A stretch of 64,000 nt of DNA. Source: Magnetococcus sp. PR-3. GTDB taxonomy: Bacteria > Pseudomonadota > Magnetococcia > Magnetococcales > Magnetococcaceae. Made by a program: the position numbers and the translations under genes. Within the stretch, counting starts at the first letter, position 1. Each line of letters starts with the position of its first letter. The notes under the pieces were generated by a model that ran no database searches, was not told the origin of the DNA, and saw only the letters and a program-made list of their open reading frames with translations. Below, in pieces: positions 1 through 8,374 of the stretch. The stretch lies in contig NZ_JBAHUQ010000008.1 in NCBI RefSeq assembly GCF_036689865.1, positions 106,617 through 170,616 on the forward strand, given 5' to 3'.

Positions 1-52
1 TACGAATAAGATGCGCATTCCAGATTTTTTCAAACAGCGTTTGGGCGCTCAT
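1..52 (-). CDS. leuC: 3-isopropylmalate dehydratase large subunit, N-terminal fragment
   Basis: Only the first 17 codons lie in the window; the gene runs off the left edge. They read MSAQTLFEKIWNAHLIR, the typical opening of bacterial LeuC, the [4Fe-4S] isomerase of leucine biosynthesis that converts 2-isopropylmalate to 3-isopropylmalate. The ATG at 52-50 is preceded by a GAGGAG ribosome-binding site at about 62-57, which fixes the start. The identification rests on this short N-terminus and the good start signals; the catalytic parts are outside the window. Confidence 0.72.
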   Translation of the reverse strand, partial: MSAQTLFEKIWNAHLIR

Positions 53-846
53 GATACTCCTCGACAAAACCCTGTGTAGCACAGCGTCTGTGTAAACAGG
101 TAAGCTGCGTGGACACCCACTTCCAGATCGTGTGTCCATTTTTATGGGAACCCATTTATTTACGCCAAAAACACATTTTTTTCAAGGGGCAGCTCTCCGA
201 CAGGCTATAGAGCCCCCCACCAAATAGAATCTATTTATTATAAGCTTGGCATACTTATCCAAATGGACCATAGAGATTCCCCGATAAGACATCCCTTAAC
301 AGCCCGCACAACTCACCATCCAACACACTGTTTAATAGGCTTATACTATTTTAAAACATCTTATACTTCGTGCATGCGCCAGCTCTGATCTAACCAGCCA
401 GCCCCACCCCTTAGGCAGGTGATACTCAGGCTTGCCCCCCTACAGTTACACCGCTATTTTTTCTGAGCAGAAAACACTGGACACCCTCAATGCCCCCGCC
501 CCCCCCATACCATAAAAGAAAAACAGATTGCCCAGCAGCCCCCCCACTTAGAAAAGGGGCAAAGCGAGACAGGTTAGACATCTATAAACGCGAAATATTT
601 AAGGAGAGGGAGAAGACGAGAAACAAGACAGCCATAGGCGGGCTGGTCGCTCTTTTCTAATCAGATGAACAAACAGGCTCAAAGAAGAGGAATAGTCCCA
701 CAACAGGCAAAGGTAGGGGGACCCAGGAAAGTATCTTTAGCTTTAAGCCATCTCCCCAAGAACCAACGACTATCACCTCCCCCTACATCTACCTACGGGC
801 GCAGAACCCATAACAGCTTGTATTATAGGGGGAGACGATCGGTCAT
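53..846. other. Long intergenic region upstream of leuC
   Basis: About 790 bp with no convincing gene. It contains C-rich homopolymer stretches around 492-508 and an inverted repeat TGGACAC (110-116) / GTGTCCA (132-138) inside what would be the leuC leader. On the minus strand a perfect TATAAT lies at 242-237, but its best upstream partner (TTGGAT, 262-257) is only 14 bases away, so it is at best a weak promoter candidate for leuC. A 61-codon plus-strand ORF at 665-850 has no ribosome-binding site and overlaps the end of the next gene; I do not treat it as real. Confidence 0.5.
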
Positions 847-1515
847 TTAGTTTCGTATGGGTTTGAGATCCAAAACCTGAGGAATTTCATGAACCCAATG
901 GCTGGGCCCGCAGCGCTCTAAATATTCGCGGGGGTGACAGCCAGAAGGGAAAGCACAGGTATCAACACCAGCTGCACGCCCCATATCCATATCAAAGGTG
1001 GTATCCCCAACCATCAAAGTAAGCTCTGGGGGAATAAGTGTTTGATCTAAAATTTGCTGTACCATACCAGGATTGGGTTTGGAGGGCGCACAATCGGCCG
1101 TTTTAACCGCCACAAAAAAACCTTCCAGGTGATGATCCCTGATGGTTCGTTGCATACCTGCCATAGACTTGCCTGTCGCTACAGCCAATGTCACCCCATC
1201 AGCTTGCAGTTTTTCCAACGTCTCCTTAACCCCAGGAAACAGAGGATGGTCCAGCTGTTTTTCATCCGCCATGGTGCGATAGATTTTACGATAATAATCG
1301 ACCACCTGCGTACGCTGCTCTGCCGTTGCATCTGGCAACAACGTATCGGCAGCCTGCTGTAGAGAGAGCCCCACAATAGAACCAGCCTGGGCATGGGTGA
1401 CCTGAGGCAACCCGACCTCTTTTAAAGCCAGGTTTAAGACGTGAGCGATTCCACCCTGACTATCGACCAAGGTTCCATCACAATCAAAGATCACCAACTC
1501 ATAGCGGCTGCTCAT
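847..1515 (-). CDS. HAD-superfamily phosphatase, phosphoglycolate phosphatase-like
   Basis: A 222-residue HAD hydrolase of subfamily IA. It starts almost at once with motif I (VIFDCDGTLVDS), carrying the nucleophile and acid/base aspartates. Motif II is a serine/threonine in VAVATGKS, and motif IV is VGDTTFDMDMGRAAG near residue 180, giving the Mg2+ ligands. Family members dephosphorylate phosphoglycolate, pyrophosphate or other small phosphates; the substrate cannot be read from sequence. The ATG at 1515 overlaps the stop codon of the upstream pseudouridine synthase gene (ATGA) and has a purine-rich site (GGAAGGGGAAAA) before it. A longer reading from 1533 is therefore less likely. The pair with an RluC-type gene is a common proteobacterial arrangement and implies co-transcription. 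Confidence 0.85.
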   Translation of the reverse strand: MSSRYELVIFDCDGTLVDSQGGIAHVLNLALKEVGLPQVTHAQAGSIVGLSLQQAADTLLPDATAEQRTQVVDYYRKIYRTMADEKQLDHPLFPGVKETLEKLQADGVTLAVATGKSMAGMQRTIRDHHLEGFFVAVKTADCAPSKPNPGMVQQILDQTLIPPELTLMVGDTTFDMDMGRAAGVDTCAFPSGCHPREYLERCGPSHWVHEIPQVLDLKPIRN

Positions 1516-2597
1516 AGATTTTCCCCTTCCCACAACATACGGTCCACCACCTTTTGCAACTCAGCTTCCAGTGGCGCTTGATAGGTCATCATCCTTTTTT
1601 CATGGGGGTGGGCAAAAATCAGTTCAGACGCATGCAAAAACAGGCGTTTCAAACCACGCTCCCGCATCCATTTATTAAAGGTTTTATCCCCATACTTACC
1701 ATCGCCAGCCACCGGATGCCCTAAATGCTGCATATGTACCCGAATTTGATGGGTGCGCCCTGTTTCCAGCTGCACCTCCACAAGCGAGGCTGAGCCAAAG
1801 TCCCGCACAACACGGTAGTGCGTAACAGCCTCCTGCCCACCCTGCTCGACCGTAACCATACGTTCTCCACCGCGCACAACCCCCTTGCTTAAGGGTTGTT
1901 CAATCACGCCACGCCGTTTTTCAGGCACCCCTTGCACCAAAGCCAGATAGGTCTTGCCAACCTTATTTTCGCGCATGGCCTCGGTGAGTTGTCGCACGGC
2001 ACGGGGACGAAGCCCAAACAACAGCAGACCTGATGTATCTTTATCCAGTCGGTGGCATAGCTCAGCCTGGGCTTCAATTCCCAATTTCTCTAAGCTTGCT
2101 CGCACCGCATCCACAATGCCCCAATCATGCCCACTACCGCCATGAACGGGTATACCAGCCGGCTTATTCAACACCAAGATCCATCCGTCCCGAAACACAG
2201 TACGGGCTTCAATATTGGGTGCTTGCTCTTTAATTTTAGCTTGGCGCTTACCATCACTCTGTTCAGTTTTAGGGGGATGAACCGGTGGAATACGCACCAG
2301 ATCCCCATACGCAAGACGCCGATCTCCCTTGGCACGCCCTTTATTTACCCGTACCTGCCCGGTACGCATGAGGCGTTGAATAAGAGAGAATGGGACACCA
2401 GGAATCTGACTTTTTAAAAATTTATCCAGTCGGGACCCAGCATACTCTTCGTCCACAGTTACTGTACGGACACTTGTTGGTTTCGAATTTTCCGGCACGG
2501 TTCGTTGCTTTTCTTGATTGAGGTACGTAGAATCATCGCACGGAAGCTTACCGAACACGGACGTAAAAGTCCCTGTTTGAACGCACAATGCATACAA
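1512..2597 (-). CDS. rluC: RluA-family 23S rRNA pseudouridine synthase (RluC/RluD type)
   Basis: The protein isomerises uridine to pseudouridine in 23S rRNA. An N-terminal S4 RNA-binding domain (SRLDKFLKSQIPG to about the RVNKGR motif, roughly residues 55-115) is followed by the RluA catalytic domain with HRLDKDTSGLLLF, which contains the catalytic aspartate. The C-terminal part includes RTHQIRVHMQHLGHPVAGD, typical of RluC/RluD. The first 37 or so residues resemble nothing in the family, so translation may begin further in, for example at a GTG around residue 34; no strong ribosome-binding site decides this. It overlaps the HAD phosphatase by 4 bases and diverges from the RNase E gene. RluC is more likely than RluD from the S4-domain pattern, but this is not certain. 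Confidence 0.82.
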   Translation of the reverse strand: MYALCVQTGTFTSVFGKLPCDDSTYLNQEKQRTVPENSKPTSVRTVTVDEEYAGSRLDKFLKSQIPGVPFSLIQRLMRTGQVRVNKGRAKGDRRLAYGDLVRIPPVHPPKTEQSDGKRQAKIKEQAPNIEARTVFRDGWILVLNKPAGIPVHGGSGHDWGIVDAVRASLEKLGIEAQAELCHRLDKDTSGLLLFGLRPRAVRQLTEAMRENKVGKTYLALVQGVPEKRRGVIEQPLSKGVVRGGERMVTVEQGGQEAVTHYRVVRDFGSASLVEVQLETGRTHQIRVHMQHLGHPVAGDGKYGDKTFNKWMRERGLKRLFLHASELIFAHPHEKRMMTYQAPLEAELQKVVDRMLWEGENL

Positions 2598-2878
2598 TTG
2601 TTCGTTCGTGAATGTGGTATCTTCCTTATTTTAATGGTTATTTAGGAATAAAAAAGTTCTAACACAGAAAATCACAGGCCACTATTTTAAGCCTGAAGAG
2701 TACCATTCTTTAATGAATCAGTCAGTTTGGCGGATGGCACAGAGCCCCGCCTGAAAAAACATACATCGCCTCGTGCGCCATACTGTAGCCACTTAATACC
2801 TTAATCGGTGTTAACAATTAATGGGGCTACATGTTGAAGAGGCGCCGTACGATTAACCATACGGAGTTAATAATTCAC

Positions 2879-5845
2879 ATGACCAAGCGTATGCTGGTAG
2901 ATGCCACCCATCCTGAAGAGGTGCGCGTCGCTATTGTCCACGATCAACGCCTGATTGATCTGGATATCGAAACCTGCACCAAGGCTCAGATCAAAGGCAA
3001 CATCTACCTGGGCAGGGTTACCCGGGTCGAGCCCTCTCTACAAGCAGCCTTTGTAGACTTTAACGGTGGACGGCAGGGTTTCCTCTCCGTCAACGACGTT
3101 AACCCCAAATACTACCCTGTGCAAGAGCCCCCAGAACCTCAAGAACCTTCTGAAGCCCCTCCCGAACAACCCGCCTCAACTCAGCCTGCTGAACAAACGG
3201 AACAGCCTTCGGAATCGGCACCAGAAAACAGCGAACAACCCTCTTTGCAACCCGTGATAGCAGATGAACAAACGGAACAAGAGGAGCAAAAAGCTGAGAC
3301 GGCAAAGGTTACATCTGAGCCTGAAGAAAACAGCGCAACTGGGGAACCAGGTAACACAGAAGAGCCGCCTACAGAGGCTATAGCTGAAAACAAAGCCAAA
3401 GAGCCCTCTCAAAGCGATAAAGACAAAGGTGGTGGCCGCCGCCGCCGGGGCAACGACCGCGGTGGCCGTGGTCGCCGTCGCCAAATCCCTATTCAGGATA
3501 TCTTGAAAAAAGGTCAACTCCTGCTGTTGCAGGTGGTTAAAGAGGCACGCGGAACCAAAGGCGCCTCCTTAACCACCAACATCTCCCTGGCAGGGCGCTA
3601 TACCGTTTTGCTCCCTGAAAACTCAGGTGGTGGTGGTATTTCCCGTAAAATCATGGATAACCAGGCTCGAAAAGCCTTGAAGACCATGCTTGCCAGCATG
3701 GAAATTCCCCAAGAGGTTAGCCTGATCATCCGTACTGCAGGTATGGAACGCACCAAGCGTGAGATCACACGGGATATGAGCTACCTGACCCGTTTATGGA
3801 AAACCATTCAGGACAAAGTGGAGACCTGTAATGGTCCTGCTTTAATCCATGAAGAGGGCGACCTGATTATCCGTACTATTCGGGATCTCTACTCCACAGA
3901 AATGGAAGAGATTCTGATTGAAGGCAATGAAGCTTACCGCCGTGGTAAGGATTTCATGCGACTGCTGATGCCCCGTTATGTCAAAGCGGTTCAACCTTAT
4001 AAAGATCGCATTCCTCTTTTCTCCCGTTATCAGGTAGAGCATCAAATTGAATCGATGCATGAGCGTACCATTTCGCTCAAATCTGGTGGATACCTGGTTA
4101 TTGAACCAACGGAAGCTTTGGTCTCCATTGATATCAACTCAGGGCGATCAACCAAAGAGAAGAATGTAGAAAACACCGCCTTTAAAACCAATATGCAGGC
4201 TGTTGATGAGATCGCACGCCAGCTACGCCTAAGAGATTTAGGTGGGCTGGTTGTCATTGATTTCATTGATATGGAAGAAAAAAAGCACAACAGCGAAGTA
4301 GAAAAACGCCTGAAAGAGGCTTTAAAAGGCGATCGCGCCAAAATCCAGCTCGGGAAAATTTCCCAGTTTGGTCTCATGGAGCTTTCGCGCCAACGTATGA
4401 AACCGGCTTTCAATGAGAGTAACCGTGAGGTTTGCCCGCGCTGCACAGGTCTGGGAACCATTCGTTCGGTAGAATCCACAGCCATTCGCCTGTTCCGTTG
4501 TATTGAAGAAGATACAAGTAGCGGTCGCTTTTCTAAGCTTATCTACCATGCACCTGCCGATGTTGCCAACTATCTGCACAACCATAAACGCAGACAGATG
4601 GTCGAGCTGGAAATTGAGAATGATCTTGAGCTTCTGATCGAGATTGACCCTGAGCTACAGACCCCTCATTTCCGTAAAGATCGCGTGGCACGCACCTCAC
4701 AAGAAGAGCCCAATAAAGAGCGTGAAGCCAAAGAGGAAAGCAGCCCAGCCGTTCAGCCGTCGGAAGGTGAAGAAAAGAGTAGCGAGACACCTGAAGCAGG
4801 TGAAGAGGGCAAATCTGAAGGTAAAAAACGCAAGCGCCGCCGTAAACGCAAGCGTAATCGTGATCGTACAGATGGTGCTCCAGGTGAAGAGCAGCAGGAA
4901 CAGAGTGGTGATAGCCCCACCCAAGAGACAGAGAGCTCTGAAGTGGTCGGTGAGACAAATGATGGTGAAGCCAGCGAAGGTGAAGCCAGTGAAGGTGAAG
5001 CATCCGCCTCTGATACTGCAGATAGCAGCGGAGACTCACCCAGCAAAAAACGTCGCCGCCGCCGTCGCCGTCGTCGGGCTGCTTCTCAGGAGGAGCAAGC
5101 CCAGACAACAGAAGCGGTCGAACAAAGTTCCGAGGCACCACAGCCACCGAGCCATGAAGAGGCCAAGCCGGTTGAGGTATCTACCTCTTCTAATGAGCCC
5201 CCTCCTCCTCCTCTACTGATTGAGGAGCAGCCGGACACACCTCAGCCTGTCTTGGTTGTACCAGAGCCAGACACCCCTCAACCCAGCATGTTTGAACCTG
5301 CTGTTGAGGCAAAAGCTGAACCTCAACCCGCTATTCAGCCTGTGGTTGAAGAGGCTGCCGCAGAAGAGGCCCCGGCCAAAGCTGTGAAAAAACCCGTGCG
5401 TAAACGGAGAAAGCCTGCGGCAAAAAAGGTTGCGGCTGAAGAGACCACAACGGAAGAGTCGGCCGAACAGCCTAAAACGGATGAGGCATCACCTACAGCT
5501 GATCAAGCAGCTGAGGAGAAGCCAAAACGTCGGCGACGGACCACGACCCCTCGCAAAAAGGCTGCCCCTAAAAAGAGCACAGAAGAGGCGACACCCGCAG
5601 AACAGTCTGAGACTGAGGTAAGCGCAGAAGCTTCATCAACACCAAGTGATGATGAGCCAGAGGTTAAGAAAAAACCAGCGGCACGCAAACCTCGCAAACG
5701 GGCAACCACCACCACCCGCAAACGCGCCCCTAAAAAAGCGGCCAAACCAAAGAGTGATGGTGACGAAGCGAGCACAGAAAAAGCTGAAAGCCCAGCAAAA
5801 GAGCCGACAACGACGGCTGAAAGCCCTTCGACTGATACAGAGTAA
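2879..5845 (+). CDS. rne: Ribonuclease E
   Basis: This is the endoribonuclease that starts mRNA decay and processes rRNA and tRNA precursors. I choose the ATG at 2879 (protein begins MTKRMLVDATHPEE, as in other RNase E proteins), with GGAG at 2863-2866; a longer reading from 2831 adds 16 unrelated residues. The S1 domain is split: residues 1-80, then an insert of about 120 residues (81-201) rich in Pro, Glu and Gln and ending in an Arg/Gly block, then the rest of S1. Catalytic aspartates lie in VSIDINSG (about 418) and VVIDFIDM, and the Zn-link is CPRCTGLG (519-522). After residue 630 the protein is low-complexity, alternating acidic and Lys/Arg blocks, as expected for the degradosome scaffold. 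The leader holds an inverted repeat at 2793-2800/2807-2814. Two terminators follow the gene. Confidence 0.95.
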   Translation: MTKRMLVDATHPEEVRVAIVHDQRLIDLDIETCTKAQIKGNIYLGRVTRVEPSLQAAFVDFNGGRQGFLSVNDVNPKYYPVQEPPEPQEPSEAPPEQPASTQPAEQTEQPSESAPENSEQPSLQPVIADEQTEQEEQKAETAKVTSEPEENSATGEPGNTEEPPTEAIAENKAKEPSQSDKDKGGGRRRRGNDRGGRGRRRQIPIQDILKKGQLLLLQVVKEARGTKGASLTTNISLAGRYTVLLPENSGGGGISRKIMDNQARKALKTMLASMEIPQEVSLIIRTAGMERTKREITRDMSYLTRLWKTIQDKVETCNGPALIHEEGDLIIRTIRDLYSTEMEEILIEGNEAYRRGKDFMRLLMPRYVKAVQPYKDRIPLFSRYQVEHQIESMHERTISLKSGGYLVIEPTEALVSIDINSGRSTKEKNVENTAFKTNMQAVDEIARQLRLRDLGGLVVIDFIDMEEKKHNSEVEKRLKEALKGDRAKIQLGKISQFGLMELSRQRMKPAFNESNREVCPRCTGLGTIRSVESTAIRLFRCIEEDTSSGRFSKLIYHAPADVANYLHNHKRRQMVELEIENDLELLIEIDPELQTPHFRKDRVARTSQEEPNKEREAKEESSPAVQPSEGEEKSSETPEAGEEGKSEGKKRKRRRKRKRNRDRTDGAPGEEQQEQSGDSPTQETESSEVVGETNDGEASEGEASEGEASASDTADSSGDSPSKKRRRRRRRRRAASQEEQAQTTEAVEQSSEAPQPPSHEEAKPVEVSTSSNEPPPPPLLIEEQPDTPQPVLVVPEPDTPQPSMFEPAVEAKAEPQPAIQPVVEEAAAEEAPAKAVKKPVRKRRKPAAKKVAAEETTTEESAEQPKTDEASPTADQAAEEKPKRRRRTTTPRKKAAPKKSTEEATPAEQSETEVSAEASSTPSDDEPEVKKKPAARKPRKRATTTTRKRAPKKAAKPKSDGDEASTEKAESPAKEPTTTAESPSTDTE
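4964..5008 (+). repeat. 15-bp in-frame tandem repeat in rne
   Basis: Three consecutive 15-base units encode GEASE, GEASE and GEASA in the disordered C-terminal half of RNase E. The first two units differ by one base (agc/agt serine codon) and the third diverges at its end. Such short in-frame repeats in linker regions usually arise by slippage and alter only linker length. Confidence 0.8.
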
Positions 5846-5871
5846 AAACACACTTCAGTTGACATGCACAA

Positions 5872-5913
5872 AAAGAGACGGCGCGATTCTTTAATCGCGC
5901 CGTCTCTTTTTTT
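5872..5913 (+). terminator. Rho-independent terminator of rne
   Basis: A perfect 17-bp stem (5872-5888 with 5893-5909, loop CTTT) with GC-rich core GACGGCGCGA runs into a T tract at 5907-5913, 26 bases after the rne stop codon. Confidence 0.92.
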
Positions 5914-5933
5914 ATGACATCGCTTAAGGCATA

Positions 5934-5966
5934 AAAAAAGGAGAACCTAAAAGGTTCTCCTTTTTT
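5934..5966. terminator. Bidirectional terminator between rne and rpsU
   Basis: The stem GGAGAACCT (5940-5948) pairs with AGGTTCTCC (5952-5960) and is flanked by A6 and T6, so it can terminate in both directions. Its main use is probably for the minus-strand rpsU gene, which ends at 6010. Confidence 0.9.
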
Positions 5967-6009
5967 ACAGCCATGTTTGATGTGGATAGACCCACACAAG
6001 CATGTTTTC

Positions 6010-6213
6010 TTACAGAAGCCCAGCCAGAGAAGCGCGGCGCAGCTTCTTACGCAGACGACGAATCGCCTCGGCCTTCTTACGACGGCGGCGCTCGGAGGGC
6101 TTTTCGAAGAACTTGCGTTTCTTCATCTCGCGGAACATCCCCTCGCGGTTCATCTTCTTCTTCAGAACGCGAATAGCTTGGTCCACATTGTTATCATAGA
6201 CATCAACCCGCAC
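6010..6213 (-). CDS. rpsU: Ribosomal protein bS21
   Basis: A 67-residue, very basic protein of the small ribosomal subunit, full length for bS21. It contains the hallmark stretch [20 protein letters not shown]. bS21 sits near the anti-Shine-Dalgarno end of 16S rRNA and helps initiation. The start is a GTG at 6213 with a strong GAGGGGGTG ribosome-binding site just upstream; an out-of-frame ATG at 6220 lies within this site. The gene is monocistronic and convergent with rne. Confidence 0.95.
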   Translation of the reverse strand: MRVDVYDNNVDQAIRVLKKKMNREGMFREMKKRKFFEKPSERRRRKKAEAIRRLRKKLRRASLAGLL

Positions 6214-6516
6214 AGTACATCACCCCCTCTCAAGGTTTGGTTTGGGTTGTATGGAATAATCCATTAAATAAAGAAGCGCGCATACTAGCGGTTCACCCCG
6301 CCTAATGCAAGGAGAAAGCGACCCTTTTTTGATAAATATGAGATGATTTAACGCAACCATGCCGTATTAGGTCAAACAGAGATTCGGTCATCCATTTGCA
6401 ACTTATTGAAAATTGAATTATTCTAAGAATAGTAAGTTGCCTAGAATGATAACGGTTGATCGAATGGAAACCTCGTAAAAATCAACGGGGAACCCATTTT
6501 CAAGAGGGGAAACATT
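6214..6516. other. Intergenic region between rpsU and the 92-aa gene
   Basis: This divergent spacer is AT-rich after 6240. It holds a nested inverted repeat: TATTC (6419-6423) / GAATA (6427-6431) inside ACTTA (6411-6415) / TAAGT. It could be an operator for the downstream small gene, but I recognise no known regulator site and no clear -35/-10 pair. Confidence 0.4.
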
Positions 6517-6795
6517 ATGGCCATTTCTGGTGTAATGGTAGGTGGTAATCTTAATCTTGCGCAAAACGCCCGACGGCTGGATCAAAACCAGCTTAACGTC
6601 AATGATATCACAGCATCTAGACAACAAACCTTAGCGGCTGATCAAACAGGACTAAACGAAAGCACCCGTCGTGTCCACAGCCTTACCCGTACTGGGGATG
6701 ATGGCTTTATGGCTGAAAATGCCAGCAAAGTGGTACAGCCAGATGTAAATACGAGCGCTGCCCGCCCCGGGGGCATTATTGATATCTTTGTATAA
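6517..6795 (+). CDS. Hypothetical 92-aa protein
   Basis: Not recognised. The start is well supported by AAGAGGGGAAACATT immediately before the ATG, and a strong terminator follows at 6826, so this looks like a real single-gene unit. The protein begins MAISGVMVGGNLNLAQNA and is rich in Asn, Gln, Ser and Thr. It has no Cys, no signal peptide and no membrane segment, and ends in the hydrophobic tail GGIIDIFV. The repeated Asn/Gln/Leu spacing in the first 40 residues faintly recalls rod-type flagellar axial proteins, but that is too weak to assign a role. Confidence 0.6.
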   Translation: MAISGVMVGGNLNLAQNARRLDQNQLNVNDITASRQQTLAADQTGLNESTRRVHSLTRTGDDGFMAENASKVVQPDVNTSAARPGGIIDIFV

Positions 6796-6825
6796 GCTCT
6801 CTCCTTCCGTCAGAGCCTATATCAC

Positions 6826-6862
6826 AAAAAGGCCTTGTACCCATTCGGTACAGGGCCTTTTT
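6826..6862 (+). terminator. Rho-independent terminator after the 92-aa gene
   Basis: AAAAAGGCC..TGTACC pairs with GGTACA.GGCCTTTTT with a single internal mismatch, ending in T5. It lies 30 bases after the stop codon at 6795. Confidence 0.9.
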
Positions 6863-6938
6863 GCATCTCATCAGAGGCACAGGAATGGCTTTTGCATTCT
6901 AAAGCAGCAGCTTTTAATCATTAAATGAGGATGCAAAC

Positions 6939-8306
6939 ATGGCCGCGAGCGATACCACACAGGGCAACCAAGATGCGATGCTTCTGCTCTATCGAACGGC
7001 ACTGCTCGCCCACAAACATGGGGATTATCAAAAGGCCGCAAAGAACTATCAACAACTGTTAGCCCATGACCCCAATCGTTCAGACATCTTGCTGCATCTC
7101 TCACACCTGGCAAAAGAGCTTAACGATCAAGATGCCGAACGGGACTATCTCAACAAATACCTCCAATTGGTGCCCACAGACCCTCATGCTTTAATACGTC
7201 AGGGTCATTTGTTCTGTTTACTCGCCCACCAGAAAAAGATGGGGCTTGAGTACCTACTGGCTGCAAAAAAGTATGCCTCAGCCAACAATGAGGTCTACCA
7301 CCAGTTAGGTGCAGCTTATCTAAAGCATGAATATTATGAACAGAGTATAGAAGCTTTTAAACAAGAGCTCATGGTCAACCCTGCCAATACAAAAAGTCAT
7401 ATGGGGTTAGCCTTGGCCTATCTTCGCCATGATCAGGAACAGCTAAGCCGGCCACACTTTCAACAGGTCCTTAAAACAGACCCTACCTTAGTAAAGACCC
7501 ATCTCCCGACCCATCAGAATGTTCCCCACCCTACGGAAGCAAAAGGGGGGGCAGGCCCCAAGCATAAATTTGTGATCTGTTCTTACCCCAAGTGTGGAAC
7601 CTATTTACTCTCAGATGTGATGCGTAGCCTAACAGGCCTACAACACCACTGGCCTTCAGAAGGTATGCAGGCCATAGCTCCCGAACTGTATCAAAATATT
7701 CCAGCACAACATTTTCTGTTAGGCCACTGGTTCCCTGATCCTGAATTTGTCGCCTATTTAAAAACAAACGACTATCGGGTCATTGTACAGCTACGTGACC
7801 CAAGGGATCAGCTTGTCTCTTTTTACCATTACCAAAGCAAAACACTGTCTCACCACAGCAATCAAATGGGCAATTTATTAAGGAACATCAGCCAAAAGCA
7901 GGCTCTAAGCCTTTTATTGGCAGGCAGCTCCTTTGCCGAGCACGCCTCACTCTCCCTCACTGCGGCCATGGTGCAGTGGGTTGAGAGCTGGCAAAAGACC
8001 GACCTACCGATCCTCTTTACCCGTTTTGAAGATATGGTTAACCACAAAGCAGAGGCAGTTGGCCAACTGGCAGACTTTATTGGGATGCCCTACCATCAAT
8101 CTGACCTAGATCGTGTCATTCAAGAAACAGCCTTCGAAGCCAAATCCCAAACACTAAGCAATGAGCAAGAGCCCCAAGGCTTTAAACGAAAAGGGCAAGC
8201 AGGAGATTGGCAGTCGCATTTTGATGATGATCTTAAGCACCTGACCAAAACGTTGATCGGCATGCATTTAATCGGCTGGGGATACGAAGAGGATTTTAAC
8301 TGGTAG
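6939..8306 (+). CDS. TPR-repeat protein with C-terminal sulfotransferase domain
   Basis: A 455-residue fusion. Residues 15-190 are tetratricopeptide-like helical pairs (AHKHGDYQKAAKNYQQLLAHDP, then EQSIEAFKQELMVNP), which usually bind partners. Residues 208-455 are a PAPS-dependent sulfotransferase fold. The 5'-phosphosulfate loop is SYPKCGTYLLSDVM (215-228), where the usual YPKSGT serine is cysteine, and the 3'-phosphate motif is RDPRDQLVSFYHY (286-298). Family members transfer sulfate from PAPS to hydroxyls of sugars, lipids or protein tyrosines; the acceptor here is unknown. There is no signal peptide, so it acts in the cytoplasm. GAGGATG precedes the ATG. It stands alone and is convergent with degP. 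Confidence 0.8.
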   Translation: MAASDTTQGNQDAMLLLYRTALLAHKHGDYQKAAKNYQQLLAHDPNRSDILLHLSHLAKELNDQDAERDYLNKYLQLVPTDPHALIRQGHLFCLLAHQKKMGLEYLLAAKKYASANNEVYHQLGAAYLKHEYYEQSIEAFKQELMVNPANTKSHMGLALAYLRHDQEQLSRPHFQQVLKTDPTLVKTHLPTHQNVPHPTEAKGGAGPKHKFVICSYPKCGTYLLSDVMRSLTGLQHHWPSEGMQAIAPELYQNIPAQHFLLGHWFPDPEFVAYLKTNDYRVIVQLRDPRDQLVSFYHYQSKTLSHHSNQMGNLLRNISQKQALSLLLAGSSFAEHASLSLTAAMVQWVESWQKTDLPILFTRFEDMVNHKAEAVGQLADFIGMPYHQSDLDRVIQETAFEAKSQTLSNEQEPQGFKRKGQAGDWQSHFDDDLKHLTKTLIGMHLIGWGYEEDFNW

Positions 8307-8312
8307 GTGTTG

Positions 8313-8364
8313 CACAGAACCCCTAACCAAACCAGGAGTTCTGTGGTAAAGACACAGAACCCCT
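8313..8364. repeat. Direct/inverted repeat between convergent genes
   Basis: CACAGAACCCCT occurs at 8313-8324 and again at 8353-8364, and its inverse GTTCTGTG lies between them at 8338-8345. Either outer copy can pair with the middle one, giving two mutually exclusive hairpins in transcripts of either strand. There is no clear T tract. It probably marks the 3' ends of the convergent sulfotransferase and degP transcripts. Confidence 0.6.
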
Positions 8365-8374
8365 GCTGGTTGGG

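Noticed and set aside
665..850. 61-codon plus-strand ORF before the HAD phosphatase
   Set aside because: No ribosome-binding site, low-complexity basic composition, and its end overlaps the 3' end of the convergent gene.
2831..2878. Longer N-terminus of RNase E
   Set aside because: The 16 added residues are unlike any RNase E start, while the ATG at 2879 gives the standard N-terminus.
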